64,000 nucleotides of DNA from Opitutaceae bacterium (GTDB lineage Bacteria; Verrucomicrobiota; Verrucomicrobiia; Opitutales; Opitutaceae): assembly GCA_028688225.1 (NCBI GenBank), contig JAQTYQ010000018.1, positions 17,503 through 81,502 on the forward strand. Reading direction: 5' to 3'. The notes under the pieces were generated by a model. The model was not told the DNA's origin, did no database searches, and saw nothing but the letters and a program-made list of their open reading frames with translations. Shown piece by piece: positions 19,325 to 27,769 of the stretch. The number at the start of each line of letters is the position of its first letter. The first letter of the stretch is position 1. Both the position numbers and the translations under genes were made by a program.

Positions 19325-19699
19325 ATGAAAACTGTCCGGCTCGCATTACTCACTCTCGTCCTGACCGCCGTGCGCGCTGCAGCAGGAGAACCTTCCGCGG
19401 CGGATCCCGCCGATGCCTATGCCCAGGCGGTGAACAGCTATGTCAGTGCTGCCGAGCAGCAACTGGTCTCCATCCGGGTGCAGGTGGACGCCGAGGTCAA
19501 ACCGGCCGCCGCGGACGGCAAGCAGCGTTACGCGCCTGTTTACGCGAAGCTGGAGCAGTGTGACAAACTGCTGGCGGAATTGAAGGAGGCCGGATCGGCG
19601 GACTTTGATAAAATCAAGGCAGACTTTGAGCGCGCCCGTGATGAGATGGTCAAGGCTCTCGCCGCGGCGCGCCAGCAGAAGCCGGCGACGGACCGGTAA
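19325..19699 (+). CDS. Small secreted alpha-helical protein, function unknown
   Basis: The 124-residue product starts MKTVRLALLTLVLTAVRAAAGE, a good Sec signal peptide with cleavage after an AAA/AAAG stretch. The remainder is almost entirely charged helix, with a coiled-coil-like segment (YAKLEQCDKLLAELKEAG, then FDKIKADFERARDEM). I know no named family. It stands alone just after the decayed transposase and before a convergent UbiB kinase gene. An envelope or periplasmic role is inferred from the signal peptide. The ORF can be opened further upstream, but only through the antisense of the transposase relic, so ATG 19325 is preferred. Confidence 0.75.
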   Translation: MKTVRLALLTLVLTAVRAAAGEPSAADPADAYAQAVNSYVSAAEQQLVSIRVQVDAEVKPAAADGKQRYAPVYAKLEQCDKLLAELKEAGSADFDKIKADFERARDEMVKALAAARQQKPATDR

Positions 19700-19716
19700 C
19701 TTCGGCCTGGCAGCTG

Positions 19717-19751
19717 GCAGCGCCTGTCGGGCTTTGCGCCCTCCAGGCTGC
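19717..19751. repeat. Palindromic repeat, TGTCGG family, copy B
   Basis: Stem GCAG(C)GCCTG / CAGGCTGC around centre TCGGGCTTTGCGCCCTC. It lies just after the stop codon of the small secreted protein and could also act as a weak terminator. Confidence 0.65.
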
Positions 19752-19788
19752 AAACAACGGGTTACGCCTATGGGAAAGGAGGGCGGGG

Positions 19789-21459
19789 CTATTTGTGCCG
19801 GCCGTGGCGGAAGATGTCCCAGATCACCCACAAGCCGAGCAGGGCGGAAAGCAGATAGCCGCTGATGCCAAGGAGCGGGTAACCAAAAAGGTGCGGGGGG
19901 ATGCCGGTCGTGACAATCTGGGACGAGCCGATGATCAGCGCGCCGATGATGACGCCGAGGGCGATGCGGTTGCTGGCGGCCCGCAGGGCTTCATTCAGCC
20001 CTTCCAGGCCGCGATGCTGAAAGTTGACGGTCAGATCATCGTGCTCCAGGCGGCGCAGCAGGCGGTCAAGTTCGGTGGGCAGATCCCCGAGGCGGCTGAA
20101 GGCCGAGGCCAGCAGCGCACGCGTCTTGCCGAGCAGGGCCGTCGGGCTCCAGCGCTCGCGATGCAGCTCGCGCAGCACAGGCCGCGCGACCTGGCGCAGG
20201 TCGAAGGCCGGGTCGAGCGTACGGCCGACCTCCTCGATGGAGAGCACCGCCTTCGCCATCAGCGCATAGTCGCGCGACACGCTGATGCCGTTGCGGCCGA
20301 AGATCCCGATCAGCTTGAGGATGAGCAGGCCGATCTGCTCCTCGCCGGTGGCGAAGTTCAGGTTCTCGCGCAGGACGATGGTGATCTCCTTCTCCATCGT
20401 GCGATAGTCGGGCTTGGTGCCGGGCCCGGAGAGGCTCATGCCGATCTGCACGATCTGCTCGGCGTCGTGCGCGGCCGCGGCGATGAAAAGATCTGCCAGC
20501 GCGTGGCGCAGGCGGCGGGTGAGGTGGCCGGCGAGTCCCCAGTCGAGCAGGCAGAGGCGGCCGTCGGGCGTCACCAGCACGTTGCCGGCGTGCGGGTCGG
20601 CATGGAAGAAACCGGTGATCACGATCTGGTGCAGCAGCGAGGTGGCGCCGGCTTGCGCCAGCGCCTTGGCCTGTTCGGGCGTCGGCTGCGCCTGCTCGAC
20701 GCGGCAGCCGTCGGCGTATGCCATCACCAGCATGCGCCGGGTGGTAAGCTGGCCGATGACCTCGGGGGCGAAGACCTTGTCCGGAAAGGGGTTTTGGACG
20801 TTGAAATACTGCTGGTTGCGGGCCTCGTGCCGGAAGTCGAGCTCCTGGATCAGGCCCGCGCGAATCTCCTCGACGATCGCCGGCAGGTCGAACGGCCGCA
20901 GCCGGACGATGTAGTGGTGGATCCGCGCGGCGAAGAAGGCGATGAGGTCGAGGTCGGCCTCGACCACCCGCTGCAAATCGGGCCGCTGGAGCTTGACCGC
21001 GACTTCGCGGCCGCCGGCCTTGAGACGGGCGCGATAGACCTGCGCGAGCGAGGCGGAGGCGACGGGGGTTTCGTTGAACTCGCTGAAGACCTCGGCGGGA
21101 TCGCACTCCAGCTCCTCCCGCACGACCTTTTGCATGTCGGAGAAGGGCAGGGGCTGCACGGCATCCTGCAGCTTCTGCAACTCGAAGACCAGCGGCTGTG
21201 GGACGCGGTCCGGCCGCATGCTGAGCAACTGGCAGAACTTCACAAACGTCGGACCGAGTTCCTCGGCGGCGAGGCGGATGCGCTCAAACGTGCTGCGACG
21301 TTCCCTGGGCGTGGGGACGAAACGCTGCCACCATGCACCGGGCGTTTCGATCTGCTCAATGATCTCGGCGAAGCCGTGCCGGACGAGCACAATGGCAATT
21401 TCCTTGGCCCGCACGGCGTTGGCCAGCAGGTCAAAAGGCTTGAGGGAGACGCCCGACAT
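19789..21459 (-). CDS. ABC1/UbiB-family atypical kinase
   Basis: The 556-residue protein has the UbiB/AarF hallmarks. An N-terminal LGPTFVKFCQLLSMRPD stands for the KxGQ region, followed by an Ala-rich ASLAQVYRA loop, VAVKLQRP with the catalytic lysine, and the metal site HADPHAGN plus LLDWG. Two hydrophobic segments near the C-terminus (about 495-550, ending before IFRHGRHK) anchor it in the membrane. Family members support quinone biosynthesis or lipid metabolism through an unusual ATPase activity. The gene follows, 21 bases downstream, a phasin-like helical protein, an arrangement that suggests co-transcription. No other quinone genes are in view, so the precise substrate is open. Confidence 0.9.
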   Translation of the reverse strand: MSGVSLKPFDLLANAVRAKEIAIVLVRHGFAEIIEQIETPGAWWQRFVPTPRERRSTFERIRLAAEELGPTFVKFCQLLSMRPDRVPQPLVFELQKLQDAVQPLPFSDMQKVVREELECDPAEVFSEFNETPVASASLAQVYRARLKAGGREVAVKLQRPDLQRVVEADLDLIAFFAARIHHYIVRLRPFDLPAIVEEIRAGLIQELDFRHEARNQQYFNVQNPFPDKVFAPEVIGQLTTRRMLVMAYADGCRVEQAQPTPEQAKALAQAGATSLLHQIVITGFFHADPHAGNVLVTPDGRLCLLDWGLAGHLTRRLRHALADLFIAAAAHDAEQIVQIGMSLSGPGTKPDYRTMEKEITIVLRENLNFATGEEQIGLLILKLIGIFGRNGISVSRDYALMAKAVLSIEEVGRTLDPAFDLRQVARPVLRELHRERWSPTALLGKTRALLASAFSRLGDLPTELDRLLRRLEHDDLTVNFQHRGLEGLNEALRAASNRIALGVIIGALIIGSSQIVTTGIPPHLFGYPLLGISGYLLSALLGLWVIWDIFRHGRHK

Positions 21460-21480
21460 GGCGGTGAGCGGGGCGGCGGG

Positions 21481-21798
21481 TCAGGCGTCGGGGCCCGGGC
21501 CACGCGCGGCAATGGTCCGCTCGAGTTTTTTGACCCGGGCTTCCAGGGCTTCGATGCGCGCCTTGTGCGTCAGGTCGGCCTTTTCCGCAAACTCCTTGAA
21601 CCTGGCGGCCAGCTCCGCGCTCATCGTCTCGAACTCCTTGCGGCCCTGCTCCGCGATCTTCTCGGCCATGATGCGCGCGTCGCCGGCCGAAACCTTGCCC
21701 TGGCGGATGTAATCCTGCAGGGCCGATTCGACCTTTTCCTTCGTGATGATGGTTGCACCCACGCCTGCCAGCAGAGTCTTTTTGATAAGATCGATCAT
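21481..21798 (-). CDS. Phasin-like coiled-coil protein upstream of UbiB kinase
   Basis: 105 residues from the preferred start MIDLIKKTLLAG (an ATG 13 codons earlier is possible). The N-terminus is a short hydrophobic helix, followed by KVESALQDYIRQGKVSAGDA and a long charged helix with regular heptads (AELAARFKEFAEKA, IEALEARVKKLERT). Proteins of this shape are annotated as phasin family or poly-hydroxyalkanoate-associated and often precede ABC1 kinases. No PHA synthase is present here, so a membrane-organising or partner role with the kinase is more likely than granule binding. Confidence 0.75.
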   Translation of the reverse strand: MIDLIKKTLLAGVGATIITKEKVESALQDYIRQGKVSAGDARIMAEKIAEQGRKEFETMSAELAARFKEFAEKADLTHKARIEALEARVKKLERTIAARGPGPDA

Positions 21799-22088
21799 AA
21801 GGAGGCGGATGCTAGCGGCGGGAGGAAGCCCGGGCAAACCCGAAAGGGGGGGCCAGAAGCCGGGCGCTTCCGGCCTGGGCGTTGGCGAAGCGCGTGGTCT
21901 TTTCCGGCTTCACCCTCACCATTCAATCCAACCGCGAATGAACGCGAAGTGGCGCGAATGAAAGCAAGCTGGGACAGACTGATTGAACGACTCACAGAAA
22001 GGTAGCCTGCACCCGCACGCTCCGAAATAGCTCTGGCGATTCTGAACTTCGTGTTGCTTTGCGACCTTCGCGGTTTCTCACGGCACGG

Positions 22089-23015
22089 TTACGGCGGCCC
22101 GGCCGTGTCCCCATTGACTTCCCCGGCCGCCGCCAGATCGGCGACCGCGGCGCGGAGCACCTTGAGGAACGATTCAGCCCCCTGGGTCTGGTAGCGTTGC
22201 AGATGACGGACGATCACCACCTCGCGCGTGGGCATGCGTCCGGTCAGTTCCCGGTAGACCAGTGTTTTTTTGTCCTCCGGTCTCCGGGCGATGCGCGGCA
22301 GGATGGAGATGCCGAGGTCGAGGGCGACCAACGCCTTGACCGTGGCGACCTGGGAGCAGCGATGGCCGAGGCGCGGAACGAAATCGTGGTCACCGCAAAA
22401 GCGTTCGATCTCCATGGAAAGCGTGCTGGAGTGGCCCAGGAGCACAAAGCTTTCGTCCGCCAGATCGCGTGCGGTGATGGCGGGCTTTGTCGCCAGCGGG
22501 TGACTCCGGCTCACGACCAGGAGCAGAGGCTCGGTAAAAAGGACTTCGATGGCGACGCGAGGATCCTTCACCGGCTGCGGCACAACCACCAGGTCCAGAT
22601 CGCCATCGATGACTTCTCGGACCAGGTCCGGCCGGAAGTCCTCATGGGTGTGAACCAAGAGATGGGGGTATAGGTTCCGGCAGCGTTCGAGGACCGGCGG
22701 CAGCAGGTACGGGGCAAGGGTAGGCACCGTGCCGACCTTGATGCGTCGCTCCAAGGTCGGGCTGTCCTTCAGCTCCTTTGAGGCATCTTCTACTTCGAGG
22801 AGAATATGGCGGGCACGCTCCAGGAAGACCTGACCAGCCTCAGTAGGGACGGCTCGACGGCCAAGACGGTGGAATAGCTTGTGGCCAAGTTCACGCTCAA
22901 GGTTTATTATCTGTTGGCTGAGAGATGGTTGAGATACGTTGCAACGCTCTGAAGCCCGGGTAAAATTTCCGGCATCAGCGGCGGCAATAAAGTAGCGGAG
23001 CTGGTGGAGTTCCAT
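22089..23015 (-). CDS. OxyR-like LysR-family transcriptional regulator lacking the peroxidatic Cys
   Basis: The 308-residue protein has an N-terminal LysR winged helix (LRYFIAAADAGNFTRASERC, SQPSLSQQI) and an OxyR-type effector domain (VGTVPTLAPYLLPPV, EVLFTEPLLLVV). Aligned without gaps to E. coli OxyR, the resolving Cys208 is conserved as Cys207 but the peroxidatic Cys199 position is Thr198; another Cys is at 220. It is transcribed divergently from a small membrane protein gene, and the shared region holds an almost perfect OxyR operator overlapping its own start codon. That implies autoregulation. It may sense something other than peroxide by disulfide formation, or act constitutively. Confidence 0.9.
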   Translation of the reverse strand: MELHQLRYFIAAADAGNFTRASERCNVSQPSLSQQIINLERELGHKLFHRLGRRAVPTEAGQVFLERARHILLEVEDASKELKDSPTLERRIKVGTVPTLAPYLLPPVLERCRNLYPHLLVHTHEDFRPDLVREVIDGDLDLVVVPQPVKDPRVAIEVLFTEPLLLVVSRSHPLATKPAITARDLADESFVLLGHSSTLSMEIERFCGDHDFVPRLGHRCSQVATVKALVALDLGISILPRIARRPEDKKTLVYRELTGRMPTREVVIVRHLQRYQTQGAESFLKVLRAAVADLAAAGEVNGDTAGPP

Positions 23016-23050
23016 AGGTAATAACTATGGAATGGATAGAAGCATGCTAC
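23014..23050 (+). promoter_or_regulatory. OxyR-type operator (two ATAG-N7-CTAT elements)
   Basis: First element ATAGGTAATAACTAT fits ATAGnTnnnAnCTAT at every defined base and lies in a larger palindrome TTCCATAG-N7-CTATGGAA (23010-23032). After a 7-base spacer comes ATAGAAGCATGCTAC, matching 5 of 8 outer and inner positions best at its ATAG end. Spacing equals the known 37-bp OxyR motif. It overlaps the start of the LysR gene and ends where the -35 of the divergent promoter would be. Confidence 0.75.
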
Positions 23051-23072
23051 TTTTATTATCGCAAGCTTAGGC

Positions 23073-23078
23073 TATACT
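23073..23078 (+). promoter_or_regulatory. -10 element TATACT of the activator-dependent promoter
   Basis: TATACT lies 22 bases after the operator. No good -35 exists at the right distance, and the operator's second half occupies that place, as in OxyR-activated promoters. It would drive the gene at 23126. Confidence 0.55.
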
Positions 23079-23125
23079 GTGGGCGGTTCCAAAAGGGACC
23101 ATGAACCTGAAATAGAAAGTTAACC

Positions 23126-23323
23126 ATGAACCAAGATAGACTGATGAAATTCGTTCCTGCGGGCGTCGTGCTTGCGGCAGCGGTTTTCCTCGGCATTGCC
23201 CAGGCAAAGGTGGAGAGCTTTGACAAGATCTACGCCTTCGTCGGGTATGGCGCGGTAATCGCGCTGCTGGCCCTGACGGCTGTCGACTACCGCAGGAAAC
23301 TGCGGATTCAAGGCAACCGTTAA
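23126..23323 (+). CDS. Small two-helix membrane protein, probable OxyR-type target
   Basis: The 65-residue protein has two hydrophobic segments (about 8-26 and 37-55) and a basic C-terminus (YRRKLRIQGNR), giving a small inner-membrane hairpin. I recognise no family. It has its own operator and -10 element and ends in a strong terminator 31 bases after its stop, so it is a single-gene unit divergent from the OxyR-like regulator. This layout suggests it is a direct target of that regulator, perhaps in envelope stress. That role is inference. Confidence 0.78.
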   Translation: MNQDRLMKFVPAGVVLAAAVFLGIAQAKVESFDKIYAFVGYGAVIALLALTAVDYRRKLRIQGNR

Positions 23324-23353
23324 GCCACCGGTTCGTTGAATCAGCAAACAAAG

Positions 23354-23381
23354 GAGGCCGGAACCGCAAGGTTCCGGCCTC
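23354..23381 (+). terminator. Intrinsic terminator hairpin
   Basis: 12-bp stem GAGGCCGGAACC / GGTTCCGGCCTC with a GCAA loop, followed by a weak T-rich TCTAATTTC. It terminates the small membrane protein gene and may also serve the convergent DUF4199 gene. Confidence 0.75.
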
Positions 23382-23427
23382 TCTAATTTCAAGTGACCGC
23401 GGGCGCGGGTCCGGGGTGACTTCCAAG

Positions 23428-23961
23428 CTACATCACCGGGGGCGCGTTTTCCCCCGGGTTCGCCGGCTTGCGTTTCAAAAAGGCGGATAGAACCAGGGCC
23501 ATCACCAGGCCGAACAGCGGCGAAAAGACGGTCACGAAGGCTGCCTGCATCGCCGGTTTGTAGATCAGCCGGATGGCTTTCTCCGCGGTTTCCATCTGGC
23601 TGTCGCCCAGGCCGGCAGCGAGCCATTGCTGCCGGGCCATGTCGATGACGTAGTCGGCGAAGTTCGGATTGATGAACGTGAGATGGACATAGGTGTAGAT
23701 GGCCCCGATGAGCCCCCCATAGAGGGCGATCAGGGCGCCGGTGCCCACGCCCTTGCCATAGCTGAGCGACTTGTCCGCTGCCTCCTCCCGCGCGGCCCGG
23801 ATGCCGAGCCCCATCACCGCGATCATCGCGACCAGGGGCAGCACGCCAAACCATTTACCCTGCATCATCTTTTCGGTTTGATAACCGAGGAAGTAGCCGA
23901 TGAGCGTGAGCACGATGTTGCTCAGCGCGAGCATGAGTCCGTAAAAGAACGTGGTGTTCAT
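23428..23961 (-). CDS. DUF4199-type membrane protein
   Basis: 177 residues from MNTTFFYGLMLAL (an upstream in-frame Met is less likely because it adds a polar, non-homologous leader). Four membrane helices are visible: about 4-24, 36-55, 72-95 and 138-160. Between them lie the DUF4199 features IRAAREE, SYGKGVGTGALIALYGG and FINPNF. The function of the family is unknown; members are common in Bacteroidota and Verrucomicrobiota. It lies upstream of the convergent terminator and has no operon partner. Confidence 0.82.
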   Translation of the reverse strand: MNTTFFYGLMLALSNIVLTLIGYFLGYQTEKMMQGKWFGVLPLVAMIAVMGLGIRAAREEAADKSLSYGKGVGTGALIALYGGLIGAIYTYVHLTFINPNFADYVIDMARQQWLAAGLGDSQMETAEKAIRLIYKPAMQAAFVTVFSPLFGLVMALVLSAFLKRKPANPGENAPPVM

Positions 23962-24048
23962 GGCACCGTTCCGAATACAGCCCGCGCGGTCCCGTGACAA
24001 TGACACAGTGACCGGCGGCTTCGGCGGCGGAGCAATGGCCTTGGTCCG

Positions 24049-24336
24049 CTATTTCGGGGGAATCTTGAGTCTGACCAAGGTCGCACCCCAGCCGCCGCTG
24101 GTTTCGTCCCCGAGGCGGAAGGATGCCACGAGCTGCGACCGGCGCAACCGGGCATGGACGGTCTCGCGCAGCGTGCCGGTCCCCTTGCCATGAACGATGC
24201 GCACCTCGACCAGTCCGCGCTCCCGGCAGGCGGCGAGGTATTCCTCGATCAGGCTGGCGGCTTCCGCGGGCCGGAAAGTATGCAAATCCAGTTCACCGGT
24301 AATCGGGATGCGGACAGGTTGGAAATCGTCGGTCAT
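24049..24336 (-). CDS. Smr-domain protein
   Basis: The 95-residue protein is a stand-alone Smr (MutS2 C-terminal) domain with LDLHTFRP, then VRIVHGKGTGTLRETVHARL, then GGWGATLV. Smr domains nick or cleave nucleic acids. Recent work on MutS2/SmrB links them to collided ribosomes, but single-domain forms are less studied. It is a cytosolic protein. It is the last gene of a minus-strand run (epimerase, tatA, smr) with gaps of 5 and 67 bases. Confidence 0.88.
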   Translation of the reverse strand: MTDDFQPVRIPITGELDLHTFRPAEAASLIEEYLAACRERGLVEVRIVHGKGTGTLRETVHARLRRSQLVASFRLGDETSGGWGATLVRLKIPPK

Positions 24337-24403
24337 GGCAAAGATGCCCCAGGCAACCGGCGTTCTACCGTACAGTGGAACGCAGCCTGCCGGCGGTCAT
24401 CCT

Positions 24404-24730
24404 TCAGGGATAGGTGAAGGGCTGTTCCCCGGGTGGTGGTGGCGGTGGCGGCCCGCCGGAGGAGGCGGGGGGAGGGATTTTGGTCGTGCTCTCCTTCCCG
24501 CATGGTGACGCGGGCTTGGGCGGCGGTGGGGGCGGCGCTTCGATGGCCCGTTTCAGTTCTTCCTCAAGGCCGCTGGTGGCCTTCTTGAATTCGCGGATCG
24601 ATTTGCCCAGCCCGCGCGCCAGCTCGGGCATCCGCTTGCTGCCGAAGAGCAGCAGCGTGACCAGCATGATCATCAGGAGCTCCGTGCCCCCGACATCGAG
24701 GAACGCCAGGCTGGGAAGCATCGGGCGCAT
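24404..24730 (-). CDS. tatA: TatA/TatE-type twin-arginine translocase protein
   Basis: The 108-residue protein starts MRPMLPSLAFLDVGGTELLM. A single membrane helix (about 15-29) leads through LLFGSKRMPELARGLGKSIREFKKA, the FG hinge and amphipathic helix typical of TatA. Then comes an acidic stretch and a proline-rich tail with two polyproline runs. TatA forms the translocation pore for folded proteins together with TatC, which is not in this window. It follows the aldose epimerase gene by 5 bases. The polyproline runs may need EF-P for efficient translation. Confidence 0.88.
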   Translation of the reverse strand: MRPMLPSLAFLDVGGTELLMIMLVTLLLFGSKRMPELARGLGKSIREFKKATSGLEEELKRAIEAPPPPPPKPASPCGKESTTKIPPPASSGGPPPPPPPGEQPFTYP

Positions 24731-24735
24731 GGCGG

Positions 24736-25659
24736 TTATTTCAGGCTGACTTCGACGAGGAACGTCTGGGTTTCGCTCGGCGCGACGTGGGAGAGGCCGG
24801 TCGTGTGCTCGGGCGCATTGGCAGGCCCCATCCACGGCTCCACACAGTAGAAGGGCGCGCCGTCGTCCTGCGTCCAGGTGACCACGACCGCCGCCTTGGA
24901 AGGCACGCGATCGGGACCGAGGCGCAGGGTGATCTTGTCCTCGCCGCCGCGCTCGCCAAAGACGATCGCGTTGCTCTTGAGGTTGGTGTGAAAAACGTCG
25001 AGGAGGTCCTTGTTGGCGAGGGACTCTTCGGGCGCCAGTCGGGGGCCGATGTGCAGCTGGCCGCGCTCGAGATCCTGCCGCAGGGTGGCCCGGGACGGAA
25101 TGCGGATAAAATAGTCCGCCCGCGTGCGGCCCTCGCGCCACGGGACGGTGAAGTAGAAGTGGTGGCCCGCGCTCCAGGGAATGGGGCGCGCGTCCAGGTT
25201 GCGCAACTTGAGCTCCACGAACAGCGACAACGGCTCGAAGCGATAGCTGACGGTGAATTCGTAGTCGTAGGGATAGGCGGCGCGCGCCTCCTCTCCCGGC
25301 TGGAATTGGGCGGTGAAGCCGCGTTCGTCGAGGCGGGTGACTTGGAAGTCGCCCTGCCGGGCCAGGCCGTGCATCGGCATCGGCCGGCGGACGGCGTTGT
25401 CGTCCCGCCAGAAATGAATGTCCCCGTGATCAAAGGTACGGCCGCAGAAGGGGAAGAGAATGGGGTTGCCGCCGCGGACCCTGGCGATGCCGTCGAGGGC
25501 CGGCAGTTCCGGCCAGTAAATGACGTCGCGCACGCTGCCGTCGCCGAGGGTGAGATGCCAGTTCATGAGGCGCGCGCCTTTTTCGGGCAACGCGAGAAAG
25601 GTGGAGGGGCCGACCTGCCAGCGGGTCAAGGTATGCCCAAGATAGGGGATCTTTTCCAT
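24736..25659 (-). CDS. Aldose 1-epimerase family protein
   Basis: 307 residues from MEKIPYLGHTLTRWQVG; an alternative Met 27 codons upstream adds an unconserved leader. The beta-sandwich mutarotase pattern is visible as GARLMNWHL, GGNPILFPFCGR, MHGLARQGDFQV, an active-site SAGHHFYFTVPW and a late FYCVEPW with the catalytic Glu. It interconverts alpha and beta anomers of a sugar, or of hexose-6-phosphate in the YeaD subfamily; the substrate cannot be read from sequence. It is first in a minus-strand operon with tatA. Confidence 0.87.
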   Translation of the reverse strand: MEKIPYLGHTLTRWQVGPSTFLALPEKGARLMNWHLTLGDGSVRDVIYWPELPALDGIARVRGGNPILFPFCGRTFDHGDIHFWRDDNAVRRPMPMHGLARQGDFQVTRLDERGFTAQFQPGEEARAAYPYDYEFTVSYRFEPLSLFVELKLRNLDARPIPWSAGHHFYFTVPWREGRTRADYFIRIPSRATLRQDLERGQLHIGPRLAPEESLANKDLLDVFHTNLKSNAIVFGERGGEDKITLRLGPDRVPSKAAVVVTWTQDDGAPFYCVEPWMGPANAPEHTTGLSHVAPSETQTFLVEVSLK

Positions 25660-25817
25660 GTGCCGGGAATATGTAGCGCATGACACCGGTGCCGACAAAG
25701 ACTTTTTCGCGGGGCCGGGGCCGCGGTTCATGACAAACAAAGGCGCGGTGTGTAACGCCGGGCCCCATCGGGGCGCTTGCGTCGGGGCTGGATGCTTGCC
25801 AGTGTCGCCACAAATCC

Positions 25818-27305
25818 ATGTCGCGGAGATTCCTTCAATGCTGGCTGCTCTGGCTGGTGGCCGGGCTGATCACCCTGGCGGAAGAAGCGCCCCCCGCCAC
25901 CCCGCCGGCGCCGCCAGGGGGCAGGGAGCAGCCGGCGGTGACCGCGGCCGGGAGGGAAAAGCCGGCGAAAAAAATCACGGTTTATGTCCTGCCCGTGCGT
26001 GAACAGATCGCCCAGCCGGTGCTCTATATTCTGCGGCGGGGCCTCAAGGCGGCCATCGAGAGCAGGGCCGACGTGGTGGTGCTGGACATGAAAACGCCCG
26101 GCGGGGCGCTGGACGTGACCTTCGAGATCATGGGGGACATCGGAAAATTTCCGGGTCAGACGATCACCTTCGTGAATGACGAGGCGGTTTCGGCCGGCGC
26201 CTTCATCTCCGCCACCACCGGAGAAATCTGGTTTGCCCCCGACGGGGTCATCGGGGCGGCGGCGCCGGTGGCCATGACGGGCCAGGATATCGACGAAACG
26301 ATGAAGCTGAAGATCGTCAGCTACCTGAAGGCCCGCGTGCGCGCGATTTCCGAGGGCAAGGGCTATCGCGGCCAGGTGATCTCGGCGATGATCGACAAGG
26401 ATTATGAGCTGAAGATCGGCGACACGGTCATCAAGCCGAAAGGAGAACTGCTTTCCCTCACGGCGAGCGAGGCGTCGAAGACCTATGGGGACCCGCCCCA
26501 GCCGCTGCTCGCGGCGGGGGTGGCGCAGGACATCGATGATCTGCTGCGGCAGAAGTTCGGCCCGGACGGCTATACGATCGTCCAGTTCAACGTCACGTGG
26601 TCGGAGCAGCTGGCCGTCTGGCTCAACGCCATCGCACCGGTGCTCATGGGCCTCGGCGTGCTCTGCCTCTTTATTGAATTCAAGACGCCGGGCTTTGGCT
26701 TTTTCGGGATCGCGGGCATCGTGTTGCTCGCGGTTGTGTTCCTCGGACATTATGTGGCGGGCTTTTCCGGACACGAGCCGATGATCCTTTTTGCCCTCGG
26801 GCTGCTGCTGCTGGCCGTGGAGGTGTTCTTTTTCCCGGGCGTGGCGGTCCTGGCTGTGGGCGGGATCGCGCTCATGCTCGGTTCGCTCGTCTGGTCGATG
26901 GCCGACATCTGGCCCAACGAGCCTCCGACCATCGCGACTTCCGGGGATCTTTTTCTCCAGCCGCTCATCAACCTTGGCACGGGCCTCGCGCTGGCGCTGG
27001 TGCTGGGCGTGCTGCTCGCGCGCTTCCTGCCCAAGGGCTGGCTGTGGGACCGGATGGTGCTGCAGGCGGCGGTCGGGACCGCCGCCCAGGTGGCCGGTGC
27101 AGCGCCGGACGGGGCGGCGCAGGCCGCCACGCTGGTCGGACGGCAGGGCAGGGTGACCACGCCCTTGCGCCCGGCCGGGGAGGTGGAGATTGACGGGCGC
27201 CGCTATCAAGCCCAGCTTGAACTCGGCTCCGCCGGGGCCGGCACGACGGTGGTCGTGATCGGGCGCACGGATTTTGGACTCAAAGTGGAGAAACTTTCCT
27301 CATGA
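25818..27305 (+). CDS. NfeD1-type membrane serine protease (long NfeD)
   Basis: The 495-residue protein has a signal peptide (1-21) and a proline-rich linker. The ClpP-like protease domain carries DMKTPGGALDVTFEIMGDI and the nucleophile Ser in AVSAGAFISA, followed by GVIGAAAPV. Four to five membrane helices (about 270-405) and a C-terminal NfeD OB-fold (GRQGRVTTPLRPAGEVEIDGRRY) complete it. Long NfeD proteins partner with flotillin/stomatin scaffolds and cleave membrane substrates. It heads a four-gene operon, overlapping the next gene by 4 bases. Confidence 0.92.
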   Translation: MSRRFLQCWLLWLVAGLITLAEEAPPATPPAPPGGREQPAVTAAGREKPAKKITVYVLPVREQIAQPVLYILRRGLKAAIESRADVVVLDMKTPGGALDVTFEIMGDIGKFPGQTITFVNDEAVSAGAFISATTGEIWFAPDGVIGAAAPVAMTGQDIDETMKLKIVSYLKARVRAISEGKGYRGQVISAMIDKDYELKIGDTVIKPKGELLSLTASEASKTYGDPPQPLLAAGVAQDIDDLLRQKFGPDGYTIVQFNVTWSEQLAVWLNAIAPVLMGLGVLCLFIEFKTPGFGFFGIAGIVLLAVVFLGHYVAGFSGHEPMILFALGLLLLAVEVFFFPGVAVLAVGGIALMLGSLVWSMADIWPNEPPTIATSGDLFLQPLINLGTGLALALVLGVLLARFLPKGWLWDRMVLQAAVGTAAQVAGAAPDGAAQAATLVGRQGRVTTPLRPAGEVEIDGRRYQAQLELGSAGAGTTVVVIGRTDFGLKVEKLSS

Positions 27306-27769
27306 CCGCGATCCTGCTGCTTTTCTTGCTCGGCACGGTGCTGCTGGTCTTCGAGGTCTTCATGCCCGGCTCCATCCTCGGCATCCTCGGGGGGGTGGCG
27401 ATGCTGGGGGGCTGCGTGGTGGCCTTTGTGGATTATGGGGCGGGCGGCGGCAGCTTGGCCGTTCTGGCCGGCCTCGCGATCCTCGGTCTGGCCCTCTACG
27501 CCGAGTTCGGCCTCCTGCCCAGGACGCGGCTCGGGAAACGTTTTTTCCTCCACGATTCGATCGGTGCGACCAGCCAGCCGCCGCTGGCGGAGGCGGGCGC
27601 CGTGGTGGGCAAGCTGTGTGAAGCGGCCACCACGCTGGCCCCGACGGGCTACGTGCTGCTCGATGGCCGGCGTTACGAGGCTTTCTCCCAGAGCGGACAC
27701 GTCGCCAGGGGCACCACCCTCCAGGTCGTCGCCGTGGACAACTTCCGTCTAACCGTCACCAAACCATGA
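27302..27769 (+). CDS. Short NfeD protein (protease-less)
   Basis: The 155-residue protein has two to three membrane helices in the first 75 residues ([48 protein letters not shown]). The C-terminal NfeD OB-fold ends [27 protein letters not shown]. It lacks the protease domain of the preceding gene. It overlaps that gene by 4 bases and the flotillin gene by 4, so the three are translationally coupled. The OB-fold probably binds or organises FloA. Confidence 0.9.
   Translation: MTAILLLFLLGTVLLVFEVFMPGSILGILGGVAMLGGCVVAFVDYGAGGGSLAVLAGLAILGLALYAEFGLLPRTRLGKRFFLHDSIGATSQPPLAEAGAVVGKLCEAATTLAPTGYVLLDGRRYEAFSQSGHVARGTTLQVVAVDNFRLTVTKP

Noticed and set aside
19795..22005. 736-codon plus-strand ORF
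   Set aside because: Antisense to the UbiB-family kinase, which carries all catalytic motifs.
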